Assembly (NCBI GenBank): GCA_009103225.1
Contig: RHPI01000249.1
Location: 68,239 to 132,238 of the forward strand
Length of the DNA: 64,000 nucleotides
Reading direction: 5' to 3'
Source of the DNA: Chlorokybus atmophyticus
Lineage: Eukaryota > Streptophyta > Chlorokybophyceae > Chlorokybales > Chlorokybaceae
Below are positions 35,627 through 47,388 of this stretch, one piece after another. Within the stretch, counting starts at the first letter, position 1; each line of letters starts with the position of its first letter. A program made the position numbers and the translations under genes. The notes under the pieces are model-generated. The model had not been told where the DNA came from. It made no database searches and was given only the letters and a program-made list of their open reading frames with translations.

Positions 35627-38600
35627 GCTGCCGTCTCAGCCGCCGCCGCAGCCGCCTCCGCCGACTTCGCCTCCGCCACCGCCACCGAGTGTCAGCCTGC
35701 GGCGGAACGTCCGTGATCACCGGAAGTTCAGAGAGGAAGTTACGGTCTGGATGGTTGACTTGATTGGAAGTCGTGACTGTCGCTTTCCACTCAGTTGTCA
35801 ACCTTGTCAGGTAGCCTGTTGTTAACCTAGTCTTAGCCTGCGCGGGGAGGGACATGAAATCAAGTCCTAAGAACTCCTGGACAGGCTTGTTCATCCGAGA
35901 GTTATAAGTTCACCCGATTGAGTACCGGTAACTGGCCCTTTTCACGAAGATGATGCGGCTCTATGTATCATGCATGTATTATTGACCATTATATTATGGC
36001 GGACCTTATATGCAATGCGCATGTTTTAAACAACTATGTTATTATTGCACTTTAATAACCACTAGTAATTGTGAATTCGGCTTTGCTTCAATACGCGTTC
36101 AATATGCAGTTACATCAGAAACACAAACTCCGTACATACCCGTATGCTCGTGGTGGTTCATTATATATGATATGCCATATGATGTATATCATACTGTAAT
36201 GCGTATATGATACATACCAATCAATTTTTCTTCAAGAACATCACAACATTTTTGCTTGGTTTTTGCTGATTGGCGTGGCGAATGGTATTTATGAAGCAAA
36301 CATTAATCAGGTACGTGCTGTATGTATATTGCGTATCATTAAATATGAGTAATTGCGCGCCTGGCAATTGACAACATTACATCATATTACGTTTACAAGA
36401 TGCAAACACGCATCGAATGAACAATCGTGCCATTATTTATAATGTTTAGCGCACAAATTTTAGACAACTACTTAGCATGGCTGGAAGCGATGAGCTTACC
36501 TGCTACTTACTACGGCACAAACACTTGGGACAGGTGCCATGTTTTTTGCAAATGGATTCTGCCAGTTGTTAATGTTCATCAAGCTGCAAATGCGTTTGAT
36601 GGTGCGCTCAAATGGTGTTAACATTTAATGTCGCAAGCACTCCCGAAAGGGGATTGAGCCAATCAGCAGTTGAACACATTACATGCTCATCATTGGAGTA
36701 TGTTTATTGTTGCGGAGCTGCATGACCTTTACGGCCACTAAGCCCCCTGCCAGTGTTGGCGGGTCGTACCGCATTGCCAAGTAAAGAGAATGAGGATCTT
36801 TTTGATTTCATCGTTCGGTTGATTCTACTGCTGAAGTGGCGCTGGTCGGGCCGGGCGATAATCATGATTGAGACCTTTGAAAAACAGGAAAACGAAAACT
36901 GTTCAGATTCCACGATACACATATGAATTGTTTTCATCAATGGAACGTCGATGCTTCGCTTCGCTACCGCGTCGAGCAAATTGGACCGACCGTACAATGG
37001 TGGTATGCCGCCATTCTGACCCTGCTGAGCCTGCATCATCAGCTTTACCTTCGCATCCGTGCACGCATAGGGAAAGTTGGCGGTGGAGAAATGGCGCACA
37101 ACGCAGTACCCTACAGCTAAAACTTGTAGCCAAATGCAAGCGATCAGTTATGCAACCTTCAACCTTTACAATGAATTTGCAGCTGCTTAGCGTGATGTGC
37201 AATGCACATATAACTTAATGCTCCGGGTTGAAAATTTTTTGAGTTAACGGCCTGCAGCTAATGGACACCGCTAAGCTATTATGCAAGGTGAGTGGGTCTA
37301 AAGAGTATTTGCAAGTACTTGCACATGTGCGAATGGCTGCTAGCCTAGCAGCGTGGCATGCTATTAGCAGCCAACCTTGGGTTAAATCTTTTAATCACTA
37401 CTTCGCATCGATGCCAACAAATGAAACCATGAAGATTTGGCAAGTTACACACATCGTTATGCAAGTTTAAATGAAGCAAGATAATCGTCATCTAATGTCG
37501 TATATCCATGAAAGAGAACATGAAACAATGGCTTTTATAACAGTCAAAAACTAGTAGCACTTGTATGCTCTGTGACTTTATAATTGCATCTCATTGCATG
37601 ATGGCTCTATGGCTGTTATGACCTTAACACAAGCAATTGTGAGTGGTTTGCACTAGGTACTCACCGGATCAATGGTGTGAAGGTTGTTTCAATGATTTGC
37701 CGGTTTTGTTAGAAGGTGTAAGTGACTTATGTCGTTTGAAGCATGCAAATGAACTTGATACATTTTACATAATCATAACAACTCACACAGATGTAAGTCT
37801 CGCTTTATAACTTACAGCGTAAAAATTGTTGAATGGTATGCAGTGAACCTGGTTTATGGCGAGTACTACTAGTAGTGTTGAACTCCGCTGGTATTCACAC
37901 AAATTGCGTCATGTTAAACAACTTAAATTTTTAACATCATGTCACATCTACAGATTTGTGCAATTGTCAAAGACTCTGTTGGCTCAAATTGTAAAAATTC
38001 GGGCAGCTGGCAGCCTGCGAACAGCCACATGAGCAAACTTGCATATGCCGTGTCAGCGCAATGCTTTTAATAAGAGCGCAATTGTAATGGAGAGTGAGTT
38101 TGGCGATTAGGGGACTGCCTTTTTAAGACTCATGAGTTGTTGATTGCATTATGGGGCACACTCAAAGTGATTAATTGGCATTTGCGGGAGGTGCGCCACG
38201 CAGCGTCTTCATTGCAATAAGACAATGCTGCGTGGCGCACCTCCCGCTCTGCAAAGGTGGATCTCTCACTCCAATTGCATGCTTGCGGCATCCATCCAAT
38301 GTCGACCACCCCCGCAGTTTGTGATCCGCCTTAAATGGAAAAACGCCACGCAGTGTCGTCGTATTGCAACATAACAACGCTTTTTGGTCACCTCTATTGC
38401 ATGCTTGCGCCACCGATTAAGCCCTCGCGCTGCTGTCGATGAATCGTAATGTACAAGTCATCTACGTGATTAATATATCACAAAACATTATATATAATGA
38501 TCAACTATCACATCATTGCGTTTATAAAGTACTTAACTTTGCTATTGATGAATATCGTCAGCTTGTGCGTTTATCCTCGAAGTCATAACAGAGGCTTCTT

Positions 38601-39012
38601 TACCAATTTCTCCATATGTTCAATCGGAGTTGAAAGCATGATGTGTTGCGTGGATTGCTTCAACTTCTTCCAAGCTCATGGCATGAACTCCATGCCTAAG
38701 CTTGTAAGAAGTTTGAAGGGCTTTGTGCAAATGTGTACACCGACGGTTGAAGCACTGACTGTCTACGGCCGCAACCCGTTCCTAGCGCAACCAATGCCTG
38801 GATGCGTTTAACAATGTCTATGACGGTCACATTGACACCGTCAATGACTCAGTGACCGCGCATGCTGCTTGTACCGAGGGCAGGGCGTCCTACGTGTAAG
38901 GTTGCGTGTGCTGACTGGGCTGGAGGTGGCGCTGGTTGTTGTTGCTTTTGTTGTTGTGCACGAGGACCACGCCGACCGCCGCCTTCTGCAAGCTGCTGTG
39001 GTGGGTGTAGCA
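35627..39012. other. AT-rich relic zone without an intact gene
   Basis: 35627-35750 is a GC-rich probable promoter and leader of the cold-shock gene. Beyond it, broken coding-like pieces occur at 36430-36620 (WDRCHVFCKWILPVVNVHQ), 37261-37470 and 38640-38800 (MNSMPKLVRSLKGFVQ), all short and stop-bounded, probably decayed transposases of unknown class. The imperfect sequence around ATTGCATGCTTGCG repeats at about 38271 and 38395. The major hairpin at 38184 is listed separately. Confidence 0.4.
38184..38247. repeat. Perfect inverted repeat, 21-bp arms, 22-nt loop
   Basis: Arms 38184-38204 and 38227-38247 are exact complements; the loop itself begins GTCTT and contains AAGAC, allowing a second small stem. 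A partial degenerate copy of the arm (CGCCACGCAGTGTCGTCGT) follows at about 38342, so this may be a MITE-like family. Confidence 0.95.
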
Positions 39013-41366
39013 ATGGAGGACGAGCAGGCGTTGGTGGAGGAGGCTGCCGCCATGGCTCGCCAGGCTGCAAAGCTGGCTACCAGGGCGGCGCAGCTCGCTG
39101 AGGAAGAAGAGGCGGCAGCGGAGGAGGAGGAGGGCCAGGACGACGAGCAGGCGGAAGACATGCCTCCTGGTATGTACTGCCTTTGCCCACTTCCATGCGA
39201 CCAATCGCATGCGTCAAATGCTGAAGCTTTACGCTTGCGTCCTGCTCTGTGTGGCATGCTGCAGGAGGAGGCGCAGGAGGAGGTGGAGGAGCACGAGCTG
39301 TCAAAGACATAGCTATGCACGGCGGAGCTGTCGGCAACGGGCACAGCAAGCAGAAGCACTTGCCAGAAGAAGGAGGAGATCAGGATGGTCTTCATAGCCG
39401 GCAGCACAAGCGCCACAGGGCAGGCCTCTCCTCCAGCATTGTCGACACAGTTCGAGCGCAGTTCCCAGCATTCTCTAGACATCCTCAGCACGTCTTCGCT
39501 GAAAACGCTGGAGGCTCTCAAGTAAAGATTAAACGTTGTGTCTGTCATTCGTGCTGCTGCATTGCTTGGTGCCCGCGTTGTATGACTGCCAATTGCATGC
39601 ATGCATCGGGCAGTGACTGGCCATCAATGTGACTGACTTGCTCAAAACTGTATGTTTCTCAGGTGCCGCGCTGTGTGAGTGAGGCTGTGAGCGAGTACTT
39701 TGAGAGCAAGTATGTGCAGGTGCTGCTTTGCACATATCTGCTACTGCTATCATATGCATTCCCAGGCTATGTGCGTGTGCATGCATGTGTGCGCTAGTGT
39801 GTGCTTTTATAACTGGTGCTTAATCAAGCTGCTCCATCACACAAACAGCATGCATGTTTGTGTGATGGAGTGCTTCAGCACGCATGCACTCATTCTCATT
39901 CTCATGTGTTGTATTACCCTTACCTGAGTGCGGGTTGTCAGCTCGGCGCAGGGTACGCTCAAGCCAATGAGGCGGACGCGGTGATTCGGCTCGCGCACCA
40001 CATGTGTGAGCTGTTTGTGAATGGTGTTGACACGGGGAAGTGCGCTCTTGGGGCATCCACAAGCGCAATGCTGTACTTTGTAGCGCAGGCGTACTCTACT
40101 GTATGGCAACCAGGAGACAAGGTACAAATGTTACACACACTACATACTCTTCAACACCAATCACATGCTCATGCGTGCGTGTTGTAAGGTTATCATCGCA
40201 GAGTCTGCGCACGAGGCGAATGTGACGCCGTGGCTACACCTTGAGCGGCAAGGCGTGATTGATGTTGTGTGGTGGCGGCTGGACCCCTCTCACTACACTT
40301 GCAAAATAGAGGACCTGGAGTCCCTCTTAGCCGTCTCCAAGGGCAAAGTCAAGCTCGTGTGCTTCCCGCACGTGTCCAACATACTTGGCGGCATCTGTGA
40401 TGCTGAGAAGATTACAGACTTGTGCCACAGGTTGGTTGCTACAACAGTAGCTGCACATGCAATGTGGGTCACCGACCAACATGGAGTTGTTTGCAGGCAC
40501 GGTGCGAAAGTGTGCGTGGATGGTGTGGCATATGCATCGCATCGAGCACCCGATGTAGCGGCTTCAAAAATTGATTGGTGAGTTGTTGTAGCTGCTTGCA
40601 CACATGTGCGCGCGTGCTCGTCAAGTGCCTTAGTCCTCTGCTTGCATGCAGTGTCAATGCCATTGTAAATATCATCATCTTGTCATTAGGTACGCCTATT
40701 CTTGTTACAAGGTCTATGGCCCGCACATGGCAGCGCTATACGGGAGTCACGAAGCTTGGGAGGAGTTGTCACAACACTCCAAGTCATTTCCAAACCATGG
40801 CTTTGTGAGCAACACTGACCCTGTGTACAAGATTGAACTTGGAGGGCCCAGCCATGAGGGTTGCGCCGCCATTGTTGCCCTCGGGACATACTTGAACATC
40901 CTCAGGTTTGACCCAACACACGCACATTGCATTGACTTGTGGTAGTTGTATTGCTTAAAACATGATCCTGTGCAGAGGGTATATGGAGCCACAGTCTTCT
41001 ATTGATCGTGCGGGCATCGTAGAAGCGTTTGCACAAGTTACTGCCTTGGAGCTGCCTTTGCAGCAGCGTTTTATGGAGTACTTGACCAACAAGCCTGGAG
41101 TGCATGTGATCGGTCCAAGCGACAGTGACTCCGCCACGCGCGTGCCAACATTCTCTTTCGTGCACAACAAGTTGGCACCCGAGGAGATTGTCGCACACCT
41201 CCACAAGCGCAACATTGGTTGCCGTAGTGGCCACATGTATGCGATACGGGTTTGCGATGCGTTGGGGTTGACTCATAGTGGCGGTGTTGTCCGCTGCAGC
41301 TTCCTTCACTACAACACAATGAAGGACATTGATCGGGTCATTGAAGCACTTGATGACATTTTGTGA
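39013..41366 (+). CDS. Cysteine-desulfurase-like PLP protein (class-V aminotransferase fold, 8 exons)
   Basis: Exons 39013-39169, 39265-39521, 39663-39719, 39942-40121, 40189-40430, 40497-40577, 40690-40905, 40976-41366 give 526 residues. After a ~110-residue Glu/Ala-rich, basic-ended extension comes the fold: VRAQFPAFSR, ENAGGSQVP, KYVQLGAGYA, His225 in ESAHEANV, Asp306 in VCVDGVAYASH, and the PLP lysine Lys332 in YSCYKVYGPHMA. The C-terminal domain reads CRSGHMYAIRVCDALG where SufS-type enzymes have a catalytic Cys after HH; here that residue is missing. This matches a desulfurase-like subfamily of unknown reaction (known in bacteria as the VC1184 type). Desulfurase activity should not be assumed. 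Confidence 0.9.
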
Positions 41367-41556
41367 TTGAGCCATGCACTTGGGCTTTGCGTCCTTCTAC
41401 GTGTACATTACCTACTTGTGAAGCTAGCTAGCTTCAAAATGTGAGCTCTTGCTTTAGCAGCACCTATAGCTACTGTTGCTGGATGTCTGGGCATGTTGTG
41501 ATAAAAAACTCAGTTGGAATAGCTAGCTAGCTTTCAATCCAACCAGACTGCGCCTC

Positions 41557-41654
41557 TAATCGATCCCGATTAGCCTCTAATTTATTGTAATCAGCCTTTA
41601 ATGAATTTCGATTAGGGGGTAATCCATCCGGATTACCTTAATAGATTTCGATTA
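41557..41654. repeat. Five phased TAAT-N8-ATTA dyads, ~21-bp period
   Basis: Sixteen-bp dyad units start at 41557, 41578, 41599, 41620 and 41639 (spacing 21, 21, 21, 19). Four are exactly TAAT-N8-ATTA; the second ends ATCA. The N8 centres vary but tend to nnATyyCG. The array is ~190 bp past the desulfurase-like stop, between two convergent genes. Confidence 0.9.
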
Positions 41655-42390
41655 CCTGCAGGACTCGATTGCACTGCGCTGGCATGGGGTGGGCTGACAT
41701 CACGGTAACTGCACAATTGGGGGGGATATGCGGAGGTGCTGCAGGCTACCTCCGGCCTCGCCACCCATGCCGCCGCGGTGGCGATGGCCTGCGCCATTGT
41801 GCAATAACCCCAGAGGGCAATTGGATGGCTAGTGCACGTCTCCCAGCAGGTTTGGGTAGCACACAATTTGTTTGCGCAGTACCAGCAAAAGGGATGGGTG
41901 CCCTCCAGCTTGTGGACTTGTATGCATGCACAGTATGTATGCATCAATTGTCAACCAGCAGTATGTGAAATGCGCAAGTACGGGGAAGTTGTCCGGTTCT
42001 GTCATGTTATAGCAAGTGCTGGATCACAAGTAACCCTCATATAGGTCCTTGCAGCGCATTGCAGAAGGGTTAACCACATTGGTAAACAGGTGCAACTGAT
42101 TCTGGATGGGGATAAGGATAACACTGCTGGCACTCACTCTCAACTGCTGCGACTGCGTTAATAAACTCACTGTGGGTTCAAGCTGGTTGCAAGTTTAATG
42201 GCCCGCACTTCTGCCAAGCCGACTCTACTTGTAAGCGTCTGTCTGATGGCCAGTGGGCGTGCACAGACAACTGGCGCCGATACTCTCAAACCCATATTCG
42301 CATAACAACAATATCGTAGTCCTGTCAATGGCTTTGCCTAAGTAACAACTATAATATAAATTATAATATAGTTCAATACATCTACAGCTA
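41655..42390. other. Convergent intergenic region
   Basis: Holds the 3' ends of the desulfurase-like gene and glutamate racemase. An open frame at 41669-41968 is Gly/Ala-rich without a domain. Nothing further supported. Confidence 0.4.
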
Positions 42391-44307
42391 TCAGCAATGT
42401 GCCTCCATCACAATCTGCATGTTGCGCGGCACTCTAGCGCCACCTGCACGTAACCGCCGGATGGTTTGTGACATGTTGGCAGGGTCTCCAGTGGAGGCAA
42501 CGCGCACAATGTGCGGCAGAATATGCTGTGTGTAGTACAAGTTGTGATTGATGCTAGATGACGAGGCGTCAAGGCCATAAGCGTACGCCTGCTGAGCGCC
42601 CCCGCGAAAATGATGAGGCAAGTTATTACTCAATCCAAGAAGAGATACTGCACGCCGAGCGACGGGCAACGCAGCATCTATGATTTGTGTGTTGGGAGCC
42701 ACCCTCGCAATTGCATCCTGTGCCACCAGCCGAATGAGTTGATGATCATCAACAGCCTCCGTACCATGTGACTCACCTGTACAAATCGATAGTGTGTGCA
42801 ACCAAGAGCTATCACGTCCGCACCGTCTGCCAGCGGCTCCGCCAGCGACTCACGCAAAAGTGCCTCAAGCCTCGGCCCAGACAACTGTACCAGCAAGCAC
42901 CTGGTTAACAATGTAGACTGCGCACACAGACACATGTGCCCACATGCACGAGCACCCGGCCCCATACGTATAAAGGTACGCACGTGCGCGGGCACACCAC
43001 ACGCACATGTTTGCACAGCACATTGCACACAAGGGCACGTGTGCACACGTGTGCAGGTGCGCATGCACTGCACATGCACACGTGTACACGTACAATGGAA
43101 AGCAAATGCATGTGCATGTGCACACAACAAATCGTATCAATGTTGCGCACCTCGCCAGCTTCAACAAGGTCGGCAAGACCGGACATGGGCAAGACCCATA
43201 CGCGGGTGCTTGGGCCGCTAACGGCGTCAGCGAGAGCGGCAAGGCGTGCGCCATCAACGGTGCGTTGCGTGGCCATTACAATGACCGACTGCGCTTGCGA
43301 GAGTGCGATGGCTGGCTTCAACGGTGGCTCCATCCCAACCACCGGCACGCCCACGGACCCGCGCAGCTCCTCGAGCGCCATTGATGATGCCGTGTTGCAC
43401 GCCACAACCAACAGATCACAACCCTCCGCCTCTGTCAGTGCATGCAGTGAGATGTGTGTGTGGTGTGTGAGTGCAGACAAATGCGCGTGAGCGCAAGGGT
43501 GCACGCGCACAGGTGTCCGCACAATCAATGAGAACGTCCCAAGTGCAACGCAACACATTTGCGGAACTATGCATGTGAGCGATAAGCAATGTTCATCGCA
43601 ACGATGATAATGTAGTGGCTAATGTACGCACCGAGCGTGCGGCCGATGTGCAGGACACGCGCAGCAATCACTTCGGGGCTCTTGTCTCCATACGGGAAGA
43701 AGGCGGTGTCGGCCACATAGCGCACACGCAGCGCTGGCTGTTTGCAGTGAAGAGACACAGAGACCACATGTTGTGACTTGCGAGACGACACAAAACAGTG
43801 CATGGCAGCGAGCAGCAACATGCTAAAACGCACGCAACAAAAGTTGCATTGGGCTAGGTGTTATACTGCTTGATGACATAAATTGCACAATGGTGTCCTT
43901 TTATCAGCTTGTCAACCCAAAAGAGACAACTAAAAGGACACCATTGTGCGATATTTGACTTCCAGATTGCACCTTCTCACCTGCAAGTCTTGCAATGCAG
44001 CCACAACAGATAGCCCGCCGACGCCGGAGTCAAACACACCAACGGTGGCGTTCCTGTGCAGACGGCGCTCGGCGCCCTCATCCGATCTCCCTGACGTGGA
44101 GGTCAACGTGGACGACGCGGCTGAGTAGCAGGATGCTGCGGCGGCATCATGCTGCTGCTGACACCACCAGCTCTCCAGACTCCTCCTCCTCCTCCTGCCC
44201 CTGCCCCTCTTCCGACTACTACTAGAGTGTCCAGCCGCATCAACACGTACCCCATCGACCCTAGAGCCACAACCCCATCCCACCCCCACCCCTGCCATCG
44301 CCGCCAT
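42391..44307 (-). CDS. murI: Glutamate racemase (5 exons)
   Basis: Exons 44307-43981, 43737-43632, 43431-43151, 42884-42777, 42717-42391 join in phase to 382 residues. Motifs: VGVFDSGVGGLSVV (Asp93, Ser94), the loop FFPYGDKS, the first catalytic Cys156 in VVACNTASS, and the second, Cys267, in ALGCTHYRF. The Cys-Cys spacing of 111 equals that of bacterial MurI/RacE. The enzyme interconverts L- and D-glutamate without cofactor, supplying D-Glu for peptidoglycan. An ~87-residue basic, Ser-rich N-terminal extension could be a plastid transit peptide. It is divergent from the branched-chain aminotransferase (305 bp between starts). Bacterial descent is likely, but five introns' worth of eukaryotic structure shows it is a resident nuclear gene. 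Confidence 0.94.
43885..43949. repeat. Inverted repeat, 19-bp perfect arms, inside a racemase intron
   Basis: Arms 43885-43903 and 43931-43949 around a 27-nt spacer, in intron 1 (43980-43738) of glutamate racemase. MITE-like size, no family known. Confidence 0.93.
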
Positions 44308-44612
44308 TGCCGCCGTTTACCGCTTGCACTGACATACCTCGTCTTAACACTTGCATTCAGTGCCTTAACGATTGATGAAGGCACAATGATTACGGGTCTA
44401 GGGTTGTACTAGGCTAGTGACGTAGGTTGACGTCACATAACGTACGCTACTCATGTCACAGCCATTCGGTGTCTTAGCGGCTGCGTCAAAGCACTGAATC
44501 AACGTGCAGCACTGTGTTCAGCGTCTTAACGCAGTGACCCCAACTCTCGCCGCCGCCGCCGCCGCCGCCGCTGTGTGTGGGTCGTCCTGGTCCTTACTGC
44601 CGGGAGCAAGCG
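44308..44612. promoter_or_regulatory. Shared divergent promoter region, racemase / aminotransferase, with a thrice-repeated 15-mer
   Basis: A 15-bp motif TTCrGyGyCTTArCG occurs three times in the same orientation at 44356-44370 (TTCAGTGCCTTAACG), 44465-44479 (TTCGGTGTCTTAGCG) and 44517-44531 (TTCAGCGTCTTAACG). The palindrome TGACGTCA, the classical bZIP (CRE-type) site, is at 44428-44435. A (CGC)n run at 44550-44570 lies next to the aminotransferase start. No TATA box seen. Confidence 0.6.
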
Positions 44613-46938
44613 ATGTCGAGCGCTGCGACGACGTCCCAGGCGACGTCCTGTCGGCATGCTGCGTGGGGAGGAGCAGGCGAAGCTGCTGGTCGCCGTCCCA
44701 GCCTGCGGAGCAGCAGCAAGCACAGTGCGGATGGCCTGGTGCTGCTGCAGCAGCAGCCTCTGAGAGCGCTCCGCCAGGTCTGAGCTGGTTTATGTCGCCA
44801 TTGTTAGCTGCAAGTGCATATCAACATGAGACACATGCTGCGTGATGGAGCATTGCTTGACGTTGAGTTGTGTGTATGTGTGCGTGGGTCGACAGCGATC
44901 GTCTCGCAGCGGTGCGAGGGCTGAGGCAGCTGCTATCAATGTCGCCGCAGTGGAGAGCAAGCCAGCTGCTGGGTAGGCTGTCGCTGGACTGTCGAACGAT
45001 GATATTGGCATCTTGGGGACAGGGCATGCACGTTGCATTGCTGATTCGTTTCTTTCCCCAACAGCAAGAAGAAGGCGTCCGACGTTGATTGGGACAACAT
45101 TGGTTTCGGCCTGGTGCCGCCAGATTACATGTTCGTTGGTCAATGCGAGTTGGGCGGGGACTGGTCTGGGCAGCTGCAACCGTATGGCAATATTTCAATC
45201 AGCCCTTCCGCAGGCGTCTTGAATTATGGACAGGTAATTCCTAGACAGTTCTCCCAGTTCTGCCTCATCAGAATGTGTTCATGCCGGGCATTACACCAGG
45301 GCGTGGTTTGGTGAGGAAGTGATTTGTAAGCAGACCTGGTTCTGCTATATAGCGATAAACACTGACAGTCCATCTGGCGTTGTCTCCCTCTTGACATGCT
45401 TAGCCCAGTAGTAGTTGCTCCATCATGACCCTGCGTAATTTACACAGGGCGTGTTTGAAGGCCTCAAGTCGTATCGCACTGCTGACGGGCGTGTGGTCAC
45501 ATTCCGGCCAACACAGAATGCCCGCCGCATGCAATATGGCGCTAAGCGCATGAGCATGCCTCCTCCTCCTGAGGACTTTTTCGTCGATGCTGTCCTTCGC
45601 ACCATCTCCGCCAACAGAGATTGGGTATGTGATTGCTCTTTGCACCTATTCCATGCTTTGCATGCAGACGGCGCGCTTAACATCATGTTTGCAGATCCCA
45701 CCGTATGGGAAGGGATCCCTGTATGTGAGGCCACTGCTGATTGGGTCAGGTGCTGTCCTTGGTCTCGCGCCAGCTCCCAGCTACACGTTGCTTGTGTTTG
45801 CATCTCCCGTTGGTCCGTACTTCAAGGTGGGGATGTTGTATTCTTGCATGCGGTGGATTGCATGTAGTGTGTGAGAGGACTGTTTAACTGTTTAACTGCA
45901 ATAAATGTGTGTTGCAACCTTCAACAATTGGTCTTCTATTGCAGGGTGGGCAACAAACTCCAATCAGCCTACAGGTCTGCAACGACTACCACCGTGCTGC
46001 CGCGAATGGCCAAGGTGATGTCAAGACAATGGGGAACTATGCCCAGGTACAGTCGCTTGTCTTGCAAGCGGTTGAATATGCATGTTGACTTGTTTCCTCA
46101 AGCTTGAAGGTGTCATTGTTGGTCTGATGTTTGACGGATTTGAGCACACATCAAAGCTGCATTTCCTGCCGTGACCAGCATGTGCTCGGCAACTCATGTG
46201 CACCCATGTACAGGTGTTGGCCATCCAGCAAAAGGCCAAGGCAGCTGGATTTGCAGATGTGCTTTACTTGGATGACAAGGAAAACAAGTATCTGGAGGAG
46301 GTGTCATCTTGCAACATTTTTGTTGTGAAGGTGAGGCTGGCTCCCTCAGCCCTAATCCCTTCATGTCCATTTTCTGAAGCAACATCTTGATGCCTTGCGG
46401 ACGCAGGGCAAGAGGCTAGCGACTCCATGTCTAGGTACCATCCTAGATGGTATTACAAGGAGGAGTATCCTCCAACTTGCAAGCGATCTTGGTTACGAGG
46501 TGTGTTGATGACTAGCAGTGATGTCTGGTTCTCAATCCCATGTGTTGTGCTGAAGTCTGTGCCCCTGCAGGCTGTGGAGGAGAAAGTGACTGTTGACGAC
46601 CTCTTTGATGCTGAGGAGGTGTTCTGCACGGGCACTGCTGTGGTTGTGTCGCCGGTTGGCAGCGTTACGTATGGCGAACGCAGGTTGGTGTGCATCCTGA
46701 CCATTGTGCACGCATTGTCTGCATCACTCCACGTGGTGCTGGTTGGTTGAGCAATCGCCAGCAGTTTTGTGATGACAATGAGATGTGTTTGTTCAATAGG
46801 GCGGTTTATCACAACGGTGAGGTGGGGCCAGTGGCGGCGCAACTCTACAAGGCGCTAACAGATCTGCAGTTTGGCCGCACCAAGGACACCTACAATTGGC
46901 TGATGGAAGTCCCTGAAGGCTACCATAACAGGCAGTAG
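44613..46938 (+). CDS. BCAT: Branched-chain amino-acid aminotransferase (10 exons)
   Basis: Exons 44613-44777, 44896-44972, 45065-45233, 45448-45624, 45695-45826, 45945-46046, 46214-46330, 46407-46499, 46571-46683, 46800-46938 give 427 residues, all junctions in phase. After an ~85-residue Ser/Ala/Arg-rich, transit-peptide-like leader come [59 protein letters not shown] and [11 protein letters not shown] with the PLP lysine Lys267, then [18 protein letters not shown]. This is fold-type IV PLP aminotransferase of the plant/eukaryote BCAT class; it transfers the amino group between Leu/Ile/Val and 2-oxoglutarate in plastid or mitochondrion. A GTG 36 nt upstream is in frame, but ATG at 44613 is preferred. 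Confidence 0.96.
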
Positions 46939-47388
46939 CGACCACTTGTGGTATGTATAGAACTTAGCTTATATGACAATTCAACGGCCGCTTGCAAGTG
47001 CTTAGAGGTTGTTTGGCCGGTTTCAAACAAGGTCCTTGATGGTCACACGCTGCGTGCTGTACAGGTGATGACTTCAGCTAACACTGACATGTCGCTGACT
47101 TGAATGCATGCGTGCTGTGCATAACATCACAACAAAGTATGAGTGACGGGCAAAGCAAGTAGTCGCAGTGGTGCAGGTAGCGATAGCCTGGTGGTGGACT
47201 GTGTAAGGTGCGTTTTTGCAGGTGCATATACGTGCCGTGGTTCACACCCCATGCATGAGACAAATGCAGCATGCTATTGCTTGCACACCAGCCATTTGAA
47301 TTGTATCATACATCAGCACTCAATAATTTACTGGAGGCTTGTTTGAGTGGTGATCGGCAGTAAGCTCAAAGCCATGCTGGCGTTTTGC
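46939..47388. other. No gene seen
   Basis: Presumed 3' UTR of the aminotransferase followed by unassigned sequence. Confidence 0.4.

Noticed and set aside
38841-39602. 253-residue minus-strand frame
   Set aside because: It lies antisense to exons 1 and 2 of the desulfurase-like gene, which has in-phase splice sites and conserved motifs. The frame is a shadow of GC-rich coding sequence.
42160-42200. A GGGTTCAAGC stretch resembling a tRNA T-arm
   Set aside because: No matching acceptor, anticodon or D-arm could be paired around it.
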